A stretch of DNA of 52,770 nucleotides from Maribacter sp. (GTDB taxonomy: Bacteria > Bacteroidota > Bacteroidia > Flavobacteriales > Flavobacteriaceae). Position numbers and translations under genes: made by a program. The DNA lies in contig JAHDDP010000022.1 in NCBI GenBank assembly GCA_020629285.1, positions 1 through 52,770 on the forward strand. Reading direction: 5' to 3'. The notes under the pieces were generated by a model. It saw only the letters and a list, made by a program, of their open reading frames with translations. It was not told the origin of the DNA and did not search any database. How positions within the stretch are numbered: the stretch's first letter is position 1; every line of letters begins with the position of its first letter. Shown here piece by piece: positions 1-8,180 of the stretch.

Positions 1-233
1 CTGCTGAGGTTTCAGGTAAAAAAGCAGCAGAGGTAAGGGGAATTTGGGAAATGTCGGCTTATCCAATGGCAGGTCCGTTTTTAACCTATATTATTAGCGA
101 TAAAGAGAACAACCGTAAATTAATTATCGAAGGCTTTGTTTTTGCCCCTGCAACTAAAAAAAGAGATTACATGTTCGAACTAGAGGCGATCATGAAATCT
201 GTGAAGTTCAATGTTAATAAGGAAAGTAAATAA
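1..233 (+). CDS. DUF4837 family protein, C-terminal part (5' end outside window)
   Basis: The frame is open from base 3 and ends at the TAA closing at 233, so this is the last ~77 residues of a longer gene. The visible part reads EVRGIWEM, then GPFLTYII, DKENNR, EGFVFAP and a final YMFELEAIMKSVKF. That pattern matches, from memory, the C-terminus of DUF4837 lipoproteins of Flavobacteriia. Their function is unknown. An internal ATG at 51 exists but the reading frame clearly continues upstream. A strong hairpin terminator follows about 30 bases after the stop. Confidence 0.7.
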   Translation, partial: AEVSGKKAAEVRGIWEMSAYPMAGPFLTYIISDKENNRKLIIEGFVFAPATKKRDYMFELEAIMKSVKFNVNKESK

Positions 234-261
234 CTACTATTAATTTAGTATCATAAAAAGC

Positions 262-293
262 AAAACGCTCAGGAATTTCCTGAGCGTTTTTTA
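262..293 (+). terminator. Rho-independent terminator after the DUF4837 gene
   Basis: A 13-bp perfect stem (AAAACGCTCAGGA / TCCTGAGCGTTTT) with a 3-base loop is followed by a T-rich tail. It lies about 30 bases after the stop of the preceding gene. Confidence 0.85.
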
Positions 294-338
294 TATTAAT
301 ACCGTTTGGTCTAAAACGAGAACTAAACTGTAACAGTA

Positions 339-515
339 TTATAGGTTGCTAAAAGAAAAACCTGTAGATACTCTAAAAATTAGGGCATAAGAAGCATATG
401 CAATCAATAGAAAACACAACCAGGAGAATATTTTAAAATAATGTTCTAAAATGAAACTTTTCCAGTTTCTAAAGGCTTCAATGTAGATTTCTTTGACTAA
501 AGTAATTTTTTCCAT
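339..515 (-). CDS. Small single-span membrane protein (DUF6747-like)
   Basis: A 58-residue protein beginning MEKITLVKEIYIEAF, with one hydrophobic span at about residues 28-50 and the end RVSTGFSFSNL. It resembles short Flavobacteriaceae membrane proteins that I recall under DUF6747; the function is unknown. The frame extends upstream to an ATG at 593, but those 26 extra residues look unlike the family, so the internal ATG at 515 is preferred. It stands alone between two strong terminators. The call as a gene rests on its protein-like composition and the remembered similarity only. Confidence 0.55.
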   Translation of the reverse strand: MEKITLVKEIYIEAFRNWKSFILEHYFKIFSWLCFLLIAYASYALIFRVSTGFSFSNL

Positions 516-593
516 GTTCAATGATTTAGGAGTTCTACCGTAAAGATGTTCAATCTTAATGCCTTTATTGAAAAGTTTAGGTAAAAAACCCAA

Positions 594-756
594 TTACTCT
601 ACAAAATGTAACTGGTTGAGAAGCTTATCTTTTAAGTGTAAAAAATTATAGATTAACTACATATTTTAAATGTTGAAGTTGATTGATACATAACAGCTTG
701 CATTATCAATGATGAGTGTATTTACTTTGAAAGTACATTTCCTTGAATGTGATATA
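594..756. other. Intergenic stretch without recognisable content
   Basis: AT-rich DNA upstream of the small membrane protein gene and downstream of the OmpA gene terminator. It presumably carries the promoter of the minus-strand small gene. I see no ORF, repeat or clear promoter box. Confidence 0.4.
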
Positions 757-795
757 AAACAAAAGACCCGCTATGTAGCGGGTCTTTTGTTTTAT
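757..795 (-). terminator. Terminator of the OmpA-family gene (usable on both strands)
   Basis: A long near-perfect hairpin, AAAACAAAAGACCCGCTA / TAGCGGGTCTTTTGTTTT, with a minimal loop. A-rich flank on one side and T-rich flank on the other allow termination in both directions. It lies 16 bases beyond the stop of the minus-strand OmpA gene. Confidence 0.85.
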
Positions 796-810
796 AGATG
801 TAATTTTATA

Positions 811-3360
811 TTACATATCTACGATTATGAACTCTGATCTACGGTTTAAGTAGTGTTGTTCTTCTGTACAACGAATGGTACCATCACAATCGTTTATCAA
901 TCGTTCTTCTCCATAACCAATAGCGCTTTCAATTCTGCTTGGGTCTATACCTTGAGAAATGATATAGTCTCTGGTAGACTTAGCACGTTTGTCAGATAAG
1001 TATTTGTTATATACCGCCGCACCCCTTGAATCTGTATGAGATTCTATTTTTATGACCATATTTGGCGAATCGTTCATTACTTCAATTAGCTTGTTAAGTT
1101 CTACAGCAGCATCGTCACGTATATATGATTTATCAAAGTCAAAGTGGATCATCTCTGTCTTAAGCTTCTTGATACCATTTTCAACAGCGATCATATCATT
1201 AAGTTTTCTCATTGAGATATCTACGTTGACAATTTCATTGTCCTTAGTTGCAGCCTCTCTTGTATCATCAAAGTACGAACCTTTGGTGGTTTTAAGTACA
1301 TATCTTGTATCTGCATCTAAATCTTCGAAAATGAAGTTACCGTTTTCATCGGTTTCCATTTCTTTAAGTTTAATGTTGTTTTCATCTAGCAGCTCCACTA
1401 ATGCATTAGGCATTAAATCACCAGTGATCAATTCTGTTACCACACCAGCAATAGCATTTATACTAGTTGGTATTTCTTCAACTTCCAATGTTTTAAATGA
1501 ATAGATATCATCATCTCCCTTACCGCCATCACGATTAGATGCGAAATATCCTTTTTGAGTTTCTTCGTTTACTATAAATGAAAAGTCATCTTTACTACTA
1601 TTAACGGGCTTACCTACATTACGTACTTCTAAAAAGCCGGCTTCATCATCAAAGGCAACTTCAAATACATCTAAACCACCTAAACCTACATGACCGTCAG
1701 ATGAGAAATATAATTTCTTGTCATTTATGAAAGGAAACATTTCCTTATGCTCCGTATTAATTTCTGGACCAAGGTTTCTTGGAGAAGAGAAAGAACCATC
1801 TTCAAGTACATCTACTACAAAAATATCCGTGTCACCAATACTACCTGGCATATCAGAAACGAAATATAATTGCTTTCCGTCAGGGCTCAATGCCGGGTGA
1901 CCGGTAGAATAGTTATCACTATTAAAAGATACTTCTTCTGCCTCTAGCCATTCTCCATCTACTTTTTTGGAACGATAAATTTTAAGGTGATTGATACCAT
2001 TCTTATCTCTCTTTAATTTTTTACCATAATTATTTCTAGTAAAATACATGGTCTCATTATCTGGAGAGAACGCTACAGAAGCTTCGTGGTATTTAGTGTT
2101 TATTTTTTTAGAGAACTTAATGGCATCTTTAAAGTCTTGAGACTCTTCGTTAACCTTTGCTACGAATAAATCTAAATACGGCTGATTGTTCCATTTATAC
2201 TTTCTGGTATTAAATATAGATGAATCTTTTGCAGAGGCATAAACCACTTCGTCCCCACCGTAATACATAGGTGAGAATTCTGAGTACTTAGAGTTGATGG
2301 AAAGGTTGTCTATATCGAATTTTTCTTCCATTCTTAACAGTCCGTCCAAAACTATTTCATTTTGTTCAATGTCCTGCTCAATTTCTTCGCCCGCTAATTT
2401 TCTGTTATATAATTTTAAAAGACGTTTTGACCTTTTGTAGTTTCCAATACCTTTAAGAGAGTGTGCATATTTAAATAGGTAGTCAGAACTCATGTCAGAC
2501 TCATATTTAGTATATAATATATTATACCACTTATATGCGTTTTCCATATCGGTATTAAAGTAATGGGCATCACCTGCTTTCTTTAATACATCATATGTAT
2601 ATGCTTTTTCCCCTTTAGATAAAGCTTGCTCATAAATTTTAGCAGCCTCTGCATACCACATTTTATCAAAATACTCATCTGCTCTTTTTATAAGCTTAGA
2701 TTTGTAGGCAGGGTCTTTTTCTTTTGACGAGGTAAGCATATCATAAGAAACATCTTCTACAGGTATAGTTTCCGTTTCTAACAAACTTTCTTGAGCTAAT
2801 ACTAATTCTGGTGTTTTTTCTAATGTTGCGTTTTCATCGAATACTGTTGTAGTTTCTATTTCTGTTTCGGCAGGTAACTTAGCTAATGATTCTGATTCAA
2901 CATATGAGTTACTGTTTATCATCTTTAAAATCCAAACTTCATCATCGTAACGATTATCAAATTCTGTTGAACAGTCATTCAATGCTTCTTCCCAAGAAGT
3001 ATAGTGGTTTAAGTATAAATAGTATAAAAGGTTTTGAGGATTTTGAAAGTACCCTGCGTTAAAACCTTTTCTATTTAGTTTTTTAATTTGAGACTTTAGA
3101 TTTTTGTTTTTGGAGAAGGCACCTGCTACAACGTAATATCCATTTTCGGTTTCTGGAATATCATGAAAAGCCCTGTACGGAATAGACAGTGCTTCAGCAG
3201 CTCTTTGAAAATCTTTTTTGTCGTTTTCTTCGGCTACCGATACTATTGGGTTGTCGGTGTTATTTGATACATCGGACTCTAGTTCATCTTGAAAACCTTG
3301 AGCTTGGGCAAAAACGATAAAGACCAGAAAAAATAAATTTAATACACTTCTCATAGACAT
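811..3360 (-). CDS. OmpA-family outer-membrane/periplasmic protein, PorE-like (T9SS-associated)
   Basis: 849 residues with a signal peptide (about 1-20, ending AQAQ). A SPOR-like segment follows at about 72-148 (YYVVAGAFSKNKN..., ending DDEVWILKM). Then come TPR-like helices at about 220-330, a WD40/PD40-type propeller at about 350-640 (LSPDGKQLYF, FINDKKLYFSS, YFASNRDGG), a carboxypeptidase-regulatory-like fold at about 645-725, and a C-terminal OmpA peptidoglycan-binding domain from about 738 (IHFDFDKS, SHTDSRG, NRRSEF). TPR, propeller, CRD and OmpA is the order known from Porphyromonas PorE, which anchors the type IX secretion complex to peptidoglycan. The SPOR-like start is an addition. 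No PorP/SprF gene lies beside it, so the assignment to T9SS is by architecture only. A second possible start is the ATG two codons downstream. Confidence 0.8.
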   Translation of the reverse strand: MSMRSVLNLFFLVFIVFAQAQGFQDELESDVSNNTDNPIVSVAEENDKKDFQRAAEALSIPYRAFHDIPETENGYYVVAGAFSKNKNLKSQIKKLNRKGFNAGYFQNPQNLLYYLYLNHYTSWEEALNDCSTEFDNRYDDEVWILKMINSNSYVESESLAKLPAETEIETTTVFDENATLEKTPELVLAQESLLETETIPVEDVSYDMLTSSKEKDPAYKSKLIKRADEYFDKMWYAEAAKIYEQALSKGEKAYTYDVLKKAGDAHYFNTDMENAYKWYNILYTKYESDMSSDYLFKYAHSLKGIGNYKRSKRLLKLYNRKLAGEEIEQDIEQNEIVLDGLLRMEEKFDIDNLSINSKYSEFSPMYYGGDEVVYASAKDSSIFNTRKYKWNNQPYLDLFVAKVNEESQDFKDAIKFSKKINTKYHEASVAFSPDNETMYFTRNNYGKKLKRDKNGINHLKIYRSKKVDGEWLEAEEVSFNSDNYSTGHPALSPDGKQLYFVSDMPGSIGDTDIFVVDVLEDGSFSSPRNLGPEINTEHKEMFPFINDKKLYFSSDGHVGLGGLDVFEVAFDDEAGFLEVRNVGKPVNSSKDDFSFIVNEETQKGYFASNRDGGKGDDDIYSFKTLEVEEIPTSINAIAGVVTELITGDLMPNALVELLDENNIKLKEMETDENGNFIFEDLDADTRYVLKTTKGSYFDDTREAATKDNEIVNVDISMRKLNDMIAVENGIKKLKTEMIHFDFDKSYIRDDAAVELNKLIEVMNDSPNMVIKIESHTDSRGAAVYNKYLSDKRAKSTRDYIISQGIDPSRIESAIGYGEERLINDCDGTIRCTEEQHYLNRRSEFIIVDM

Positions 3361-3634
3361 AATTCTTAGTTGAACTTTATATTCAACAGGGGTTTTAAGT
3401 ATAGTACCAACGGTTAGTTATGGATTTTTAGTACTATAAGTCTAACGAAATTAGTAGTAAAGCAATATTTTGAATAGTAATTGTTGTGAAAGAGGGTTTT
3501 TATGTCGTGTATGCATACTATTTAGTAGCCTCGTAGCCAATGCGGTCTCGATAAACGGACAATTTATACGATAAGTTGCGCTTACGGTGCTTACACATGA
3601 GATTTCAAAAACAAATAAAAGGTGTGTAAAATAA
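3361..3634. other. Intergenic region between the OmpA gene and tatA
   Basis: No ORF is convincing here. The first 100 bases should carry the promoter of the OmpA gene on the minus strand. Bases 3569-3580 (CGATAAGTTGCG) recur exactly, inverted, at 43019-43030 in another intergenic region, which hints at a remnant of a dispersed element. Confidence 0.4.
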
Positions 3635-3660
3635 AAAGCCCTGACTATCAGGGCTTTAAA
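3634..3660 (-). terminator. Terminator of tatA
   Basis: A 10-bp perfect stem (AAAGCCCTGA / TCAGGGCTTT) around a 3-base loop. Read on the minus strand it is followed by TTATTTTA. It lies about 28 bases beyond the tatA stop. Confidence 0.8.
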
Positions 3661-3685
3661 AGTTATATGAAAGAATAAATGTAAC

Positions 3686-3871
3686 TTATTCCTTTTTCTT
3701 TTCTTCTAATTGTTCATCTTCTTTCGAAGCATCTTTAAACTCTTTAATTCCACTACCTAAACCTCTCATTAGTTCCGGTATTTTTTTTCCTCCGAATAAT
3801 AGTAGAATTACGACTACCACTAAAATTATTTGTGGAGCCCCTATGGCTAAAAAAGTAGATAATATTGTCAT
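3686..3871 (-). CDS. tatA: Sec-independent (Tat) translocase subunit TatA/E
   Basis: A 61-residue protein with one N-terminal membrane span (about 8-26), the conserved hinge motif FGGKKIPE at 26-33, an amphipathic helix ([13 protein letters not shown]) and a charged tail. TatA multimers form the pore of the twin-arginine pathway, which exports folded proteins across the inner membrane. The ATG at 3871 is chosen because the longer frame would begin at a TTG at 3898 and add nine residues before the usual N-terminus. The gene stands alone; no tatC is in the window. A TANNTTTG-like box (TATCTTTG on the minus strand, 3896-3903) lies about 25 bases upstream. Confidence 0.88.
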   Translation of the reverse strand: MTILSTFLAIGAPQIILVVVVILLLFGGKKIPELMRGLGSGIKEFKDASKEDEQLEEKKKE

Positions 3872-4052
3872 AAGACCATGATTTAAAATGGATTTCAAAG
3901 ATACTAAAAAGTACCAAAGAAAAGAGAGGTAAACACAAATTGGTTTTACTAAATCAACATTTTAACTATAAATTAGGTAGATAGCTGATCACAGTAGTGA
4001 TTATTGCTCTTATATTTCACTTAAGAAACGGTAAAAACTAAATTTCTAAGTT

Positions 4053-4060
4053 TATCTTTG
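4053..4060 (+). promoter_or_regulatory. Candidate flavobacterial -7 box for the M23 peptidase gene
   Basis: TATCTTTG fits the Bacteroidota sigma-A -7 consensus TANNTTTG and ends 5 bases before the ATG, implying a very short or absent leader. I could not find a convincing -33 TTG at the expected distance. Confidence 0.35.
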
Positions 4061-4065
4061 TTAAG

Positions 4066-4938
4066 ATGGCCAAAAAGAAAGTCAAAAAAAGAAAGGAAAT
4101 AAAAAGAAAGCTTCTTCATAAGTATCGTTTGGTAATATTAAACGAAAGTACTTTTGAAGAGAAAATTTCTTTTAAGTTAAGCAGACTTAATGTATTTGTA
4201 ACGGGATCTTTATTCATGATTACTTTAATAGGGCTTACCACACTACTTATTGCCTTTACGCCATTACGCGAATATATACCGGGCTATTCATCTACTAGAT
4301 TAAAAAAAGAGGCTACAGAACTTACCTATAAAACAGATTCTTTGGTTAGAACTTTAAATTATACCAATAGGTATTTGGATAATATTCGTATGGTATTAAA
4401 AGGTGATATTGAAAATAACGTTGTCAATAGAGATTCTCTTTTTCAACAATTTAAATTGGATCCCGCTTCTGTAGATTTAAATCCCATAAAAGAAGATTCT
4501 TTGTTACGTGCAGAGGTTGCTCTTGAAGATAAATATAACTTGTTCGAAAGAACCATCGATAAGAAGAATTTGGTGTTGTTTACTCCCGTTTCAGGTTCGG
4601 TCTCCATGGGCTTCAATCCTAATGAAAAACATTATGCAGTAGATATCACTGCAAAAACCGACAGTCCGGTAAAGGCAGTTGCAAACGGTACGGTCATTTT
4701 TTCTGAATGGACGGCAGATACCGGGTATGTAATTATAATTGAACATGAAGGCGGATTGTTAAGTGTGTATAAACACAATGGTTCTTTGTCCAAATACCAA
4801 GGTAATATTGTAAGAGGCGGTGAAGTAATAGCTGCAGTCGGTAATACCGGTGAATTCACTACAGGACCACATTTACATTTTGAAATTTGGGACAACGGAA
4901 CACCTATTGACCCTTTAAATTATATAGATTTTAATTAG
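4066..4938 (+). CDS. M23 family peptidoglycan endopeptidase, membrane-anchored
   Basis: 290 residues: a lysine-rich cytoplasmic start, one membrane span (about 43-63), a helical linker (about 75-165) and a C-terminal LytM/M23 domain (about 170-285). Zinc ligands and catalytic residues are visible: H189 and D193 in HYAVD, H237 in YKHNGS, and H269/H271 in GPHLHFE, so it should be active. M23 enzymes cut peptide cross-links of peptidoglycan. The short cytoplasmic stub and coil resemble envelope-remodelling M23 proteins of Bacteroidota. It is followed after 6 bases by the GH3-family gene and is probably co-transcribed with it. Confidence 0.88.
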   Translation: MAKKKVKKRKEIKRKLLHKYRLVILNESTFEEKISFKLSRLNVFVTGSLFMITLIGLTTLLIAFTPLREYIPGYSSTRLKKEATELTYKTDSLVRTLNYTNRYLDNIRMVLKGDIENNVVNRDSLFQQFKLDPASVDLNPIKEDSLLRAEVALEDKYNLFERTIDKKNLVLFTPVSGSVSMGFNPNEKHYAVDITAKTDSPVKAVANGTVIFSEWTADTGYVIIIEHEGGLLSVYKHNGSLSKYQGNIVRGGEVIAAVGNTGEFTTGPHLHFEIWDNGTPIDPLNYIDFN

Positions 4939-4944
4939 AACGAA

Positions 4945-6450
4945 ATGTCTTTAAAGACCATTGCTGCCAAAATATTTGCACACCGTATCGCTAAACGAAC
5001 CGATAGGTGGGTCAGTAATCCTATTGAAACCCAAGAAAAAGTTTTCAAAGAACTTATTGCTAAAGGCAGCGAAACAAAGTTCGGTAAAGACCACAATTTC
5101 AAAACAGTAAAAACACATAACGATTTTATAGCTCAGGTTCCTATTAGAGATTACGAAGAACTCAAGGATTATGTGAATTTATCGGTCGCCGGGCAAGAAA
5201 ATATCCTATGGCCGGGAAAACCATTATACTTTGCGAAAACCTCTGGTACTACTTCTGGAGCAAAATATATACCTATTACAGAAGGTAGTATAAAAGAACA
5301 AGTAAAAGCATCTAGAAATGCCATTCTTAATTACATACATGAAAGCGGTAATGCAGATTTTGTAAGCGGTAAAATGATATTTTTACAGGGCAGCCCTGTT
5401 TTAACAGAGAAAAACGGAGTAAAATTAGGTAGGCTTTCAGGTATTTCGGCACATTATGTTCCTAATTATTTGCAGAAAAATAGAATGCCAAGTTGGGAAA
5501 CCAATTGTATTGAGGATTGGGAAACTAAAGTGAATGCCATTGTAGAAGAAACCAAGGATGAAGATATGACGGTAATTGCCGGCATACCATCATGGGTTCA
5601 AATGTATTTCGAAAAATTAAAGGAAAATACCAATGAGTATATAGGAGATTTGTTCAAGAATTTTGAGCTTTTCATTTATGGAGGAGTAAATTATGAACCA
5701 TACCGAAAGAAATTTGAGACATTAATTGGTAGAAAGGTAGCTAGTATAGAACTGTTTCCGGCTAGTGAAGGCTTTTTTGCCTATCAGAATTCTCAAACCG
5801 AAAAAGGAATGTTGCTGTTATTAGATGCAGGCATATTTTATGAATTTGTGAGATCAGATGAATTTTTTGATGAACACCCTAAAAGGATAACTTTAAAAGA
5901 TGTTGAAATTGGTGTTGACTATGTAATGATTATTAGCACCAATGCTGGGTTATGGGCGTATAATCTAGGTGATACCATTCGGTTTATTTCTACTTTTCCT
6001 TTTAAAATAGTAGTATCTGGGCGTATAAAACATTTTATTTCTGCTTTTGGGGAACACGTTATTGCCAAAGAAGTAGAAGAGGCTATGTTGGTAGCTACAA
6101 AAGCTACCGATGCCAGTGTAAGTGAATTTACGGTGGCACCACAAATTACTCCGAAAGAAAATGAACTGCCATATCACGAGTGGTTTATAGAATTTGAGAA
6201 ACTACCGTCTGATATGGCGCTTTTTATACAAGAATTAGATTCGGCACTACAAAAACAAAACAGTTATTATTTTGACCTTATTGTAGGTAAGGTGCTGCAA
6301 ACTTTAAAAGTAACCGCTGTGGAAAATGGAGGATTTTTAGAGTATATGAAATCAATAGGTAAGCTCGGTGGACAAAACAAAGTTCAGCGCTTATCTAACA
6401 ACCGAAAAGTTGTTGAAGGTCTGTCAAAATATAAGGCTGATACCAACTAG
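4945..6450 (+). CDS. GH3 auxin-responsive promoter family protein (acyl-adenylate/amidosynthetase fold)
   Basis: 501 residues with the GH3 hallmarks: an early segment on non-specific termini (SETKFGKDHNF), the ATP-binding signature KTSGTTSGAKYIP at about 98-110, VNYEPYRKKF, and the adenylate-binding region ASEGFFAYQ followed by YNLGDTIRF. Plant GH3 enzymes adenylate a carboxylic acid and join it to an amino acid. Bacterial members are common in Bacteroidota and their substrates are unknown. The length is usual for the bacterial family. The gene sits between a cell-wall peptidase and a nucleoside-phosphorylase-like protein at the head of the polysaccharide run, which may point to an envelope or nucleotide metabolite, but that is inference. 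Confidence 0.88.
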   Translation: MSLKTIAAKIFAHRIAKRTDRWVSNPIETQEKVFKELIAKGSETKFGKDHNFKTVKTHNDFIAQVPIRDYEELKDYVNLSVAGQENILWPGKPLYFAKTSGTTSGAKYIPITEGSIKEQVKASRNAILNYIHESGNADFVSGKMIFLQGSPVLTEKNGVKLGRLSGISAHYVPNYLQKNRMPSWETNCIEDWETKVNAIVEETKDEDMTVIAGIPSWVQMYFEKLKENTNEYIGDLFKNFELFIYGGVNYEPYRKKFETLIGRKVASIELFPASEGFFAYQNSQTEKGMLLLLDAGIFYEFVRSDEFFDEHPKRITLKDVEIGVDYVMIISTNAGLWAYNLGDTIRFISTFPFKIVVSGRIKHFISAFGEHVIAKEVEEAMLVATKATDASVSEFTVAPQITPKENELPYHEWFIEFEKLPSDMALFIQELDSALQKQNSYYFDLIVGKVLQTLKVTAVENGGFLEYMKSIGKLGGQNKVQRLSNNRKVVEGLSKYKADTN

Positions 6451-6496
6451 CTTTTAAATAACAAATTATAAATCGTAATTTCGTTTGAAATCATAA

Positions 6497-8179
6497 ATGG
6501 GAAAAGCAATTACAACAACAAGAGCGCAAGAGTCTACAAATGCCATAGAACGCATGTATATTACTATGCGTCATCTTTTTAATAGAGGTTTTTATAAACC
6601 AAACGGAGTTTCAGGTGAAGCATTGAAAAATGCCTTACTGCAACTAAGACCAGAGATATATGGTTCTGTAGGAGAAGAGAAAGCTGAATTAAACGGACTT
6701 ATATACGTTTTAGAAAGATTACCTGAGGGGATAGAACAATGTTCTTTCATTAATCTAACTTCAGATGAAGGATATGGTATTTCTCATATCAATCCGATCA
6801 TTCCGCCAAAAAGAAGAAGAAACTGCTATCGTATAGATGATGAGCAAATGAATATTGAAATCACTAGAGGTCGTTCAGATATCTATGATATTCTTACACA
6901 CCTTACTTTCTTATTCATTGAATCTGAAAAAATATGTAAACGTGTTTTAATAACAGATACAGAAAAAACTATAAGAGATTGGGCTAAACTTGAAGCTGCG
7001 GTTCAAAAAGAAGAATTGACCCAGGCCGAGAGAGAAATTGCACTTATACATACAGCTAACATTTTGGGTAGGTCTTTTGAAGAAATTTTAGAGGTTTATA
7101 AAAAGTTCAGCACTAATAGTAATCCTGATAGATTTCTAAATGTTATTTATTGGTTAGGTAAACTAGCCTTAGACGAAGAAATTTCAGGCGAAAAAAGAGC
7201 AGTTACTTTTAGCGCTTTACTAAGAGAGCGATTAGGACATCATATTCATGGAGAACGTTGGGCAAATAACATTAAGGAGGCTTTAACCAAAAACAACCTA
7301 ATGCATAGACCAATTCATATTATCTCTGCGAATATGCATAGTGTTATGAATTCGCTTTTTGCCAAAGCAGCTCTTAAAAAGGAGTTCCCAAATACAGATT
7401 CATTAGAAATCTATGAAGCACTTAGTAGTTCTGGTAATGCAGCACTAAGAAAGAAAGTGACGGAATTGGCAGAGAAAAATGGTATGATTATTATGGATGA
7501 TACCTCAGGAACCAATATAGACGTACAGATTTTTGATACCGCAAAAATCAAAATCAACAATTGCTCGTATGAATTTTCTGAGGAAGAGCTTGATAAAAAA
7601 CCTGTTATATTTGTAATGGATTACGCGTTTGGCGAGCAAGCGTATGAGACAATTGATGAGCTGTTGAAGCCATATATAACTAATAAGAACAATACCTCAT
7701 TAATCAATGTAGATTCCGTTTCAATAATGGGAAAAGCTGGTATTTTAGAAGGTGGAAAAGGAGATTTAATGATTCCTTCAGCACATATTTTTGAGGGGAC
7801 CGCAGATAATTATCCTTTTAAAAATGAATTGTGTGCCAAAGACTTTGAAGGTTACGGTTTAGAGGTTTTTGAAGGTACGATGGTAACTGTTTTAGGAACC
7901 TCGCTTCAGAATAAAGATATTCTTAAGTTCTTTCATAAATCAACTTGGAATGTAATCGGTTTAGAGATGGAAGGTGTGCATTACCAAAAAGCAATACAGT
8001 CTGCCTCTAAAATCAGAAAGAGTATAGGTGAAAACGTGAAAGTACGTTATGCTTATTATGCATCGGATAATCCCTTAGAGACAGGAAGTACATTAGCATC
8101 TGGAGGATTGGGAACAACAGGAGTAAAACCTACATACCTTATTACAGATAAAATTTTAAAGCAAATATTTAATTCATAA
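6497..8179 (+). CDS. DUF6909-like protein with nucleoside-phosphorylase-like C-terminus
   Basis: 560 residues, soluble, no signal peptide. I recall this Bacteroidota family as DUF6909; no function is assigned. The first ~280 residues are mostly helical (MRHLFNRGFYKPNG, RSDIYDILTHLTFLF, GHHIHGERW). The C-terminal part from about 350 reads like a phosphorylase-superfamily fold: VFVMDYAFGEQAYE, SIMGKAGILEGGKGDLMIP, and LEMEGVHY at 489-496. An acidic residue next to a Met in such a motif contacts the ribose in nucleoside phosphorylases and nucleosidases. The stop lies one base before the ATG of the Wzz-like gene, so the two are tightly coupled. Catalytic activity is not demonstrated; another role, such as nucleotide sensing, is possible. 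Confidence 0.75.
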   Translation: MGKAITTTRAQESTNAIERMYITMRHLFNRGFYKPNGVSGEALKNALLQLRPEIYGSVGEEKAELNGLIYVLERLPEGIEQCSFINLTSDEGYGISHINPIIPPKRRRNCYRIDDEQMNIEITRGRSDIYDILTHLTFLFIESEKICKRVLITDTEKTIRDWAKLEAAVQKEELTQAEREIALIHTANILGRSFEEILEVYKKFSTNSNPDRFLNVIYWLGKLALDEEISGEKRAVTFSALLRERLGHHIHGERWANNIKEALTKNNLMHRPIHIISANMHSVMNSLFAKAALKKEFPNTDSLEIYEALSSSGNAALRKKVTELAEKNGMIIMDDTSGTNIDVQIFDTAKIKINNCSYEFSEEELDKKPVIFVMDYAFGEQAYETIDELLKPYITNKNNTSLINVDSVSIMGKAGILEGGKGDLMIPSAHIFEGTADNYPFKNELCAKDFEGYGLEVFEGTMVTVLGTSLQNKDILKFFHKSTWNVIGLEMEGVHYQKAIQSASKIRKSIGENVKVRYAYYASDNPLETGSTLASGGLGTTGVKPTYLITDKILKQIFNS

Positions 8180-8180
8180 A

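Noticed and set aside
1052..1504. 150-codon plus-strand ORF inside the OmpA gene
   Set aside because: It is a Ser/Leu/Ile-rich antisense shadow of the OmpA coding frame with no family look and no start signal.
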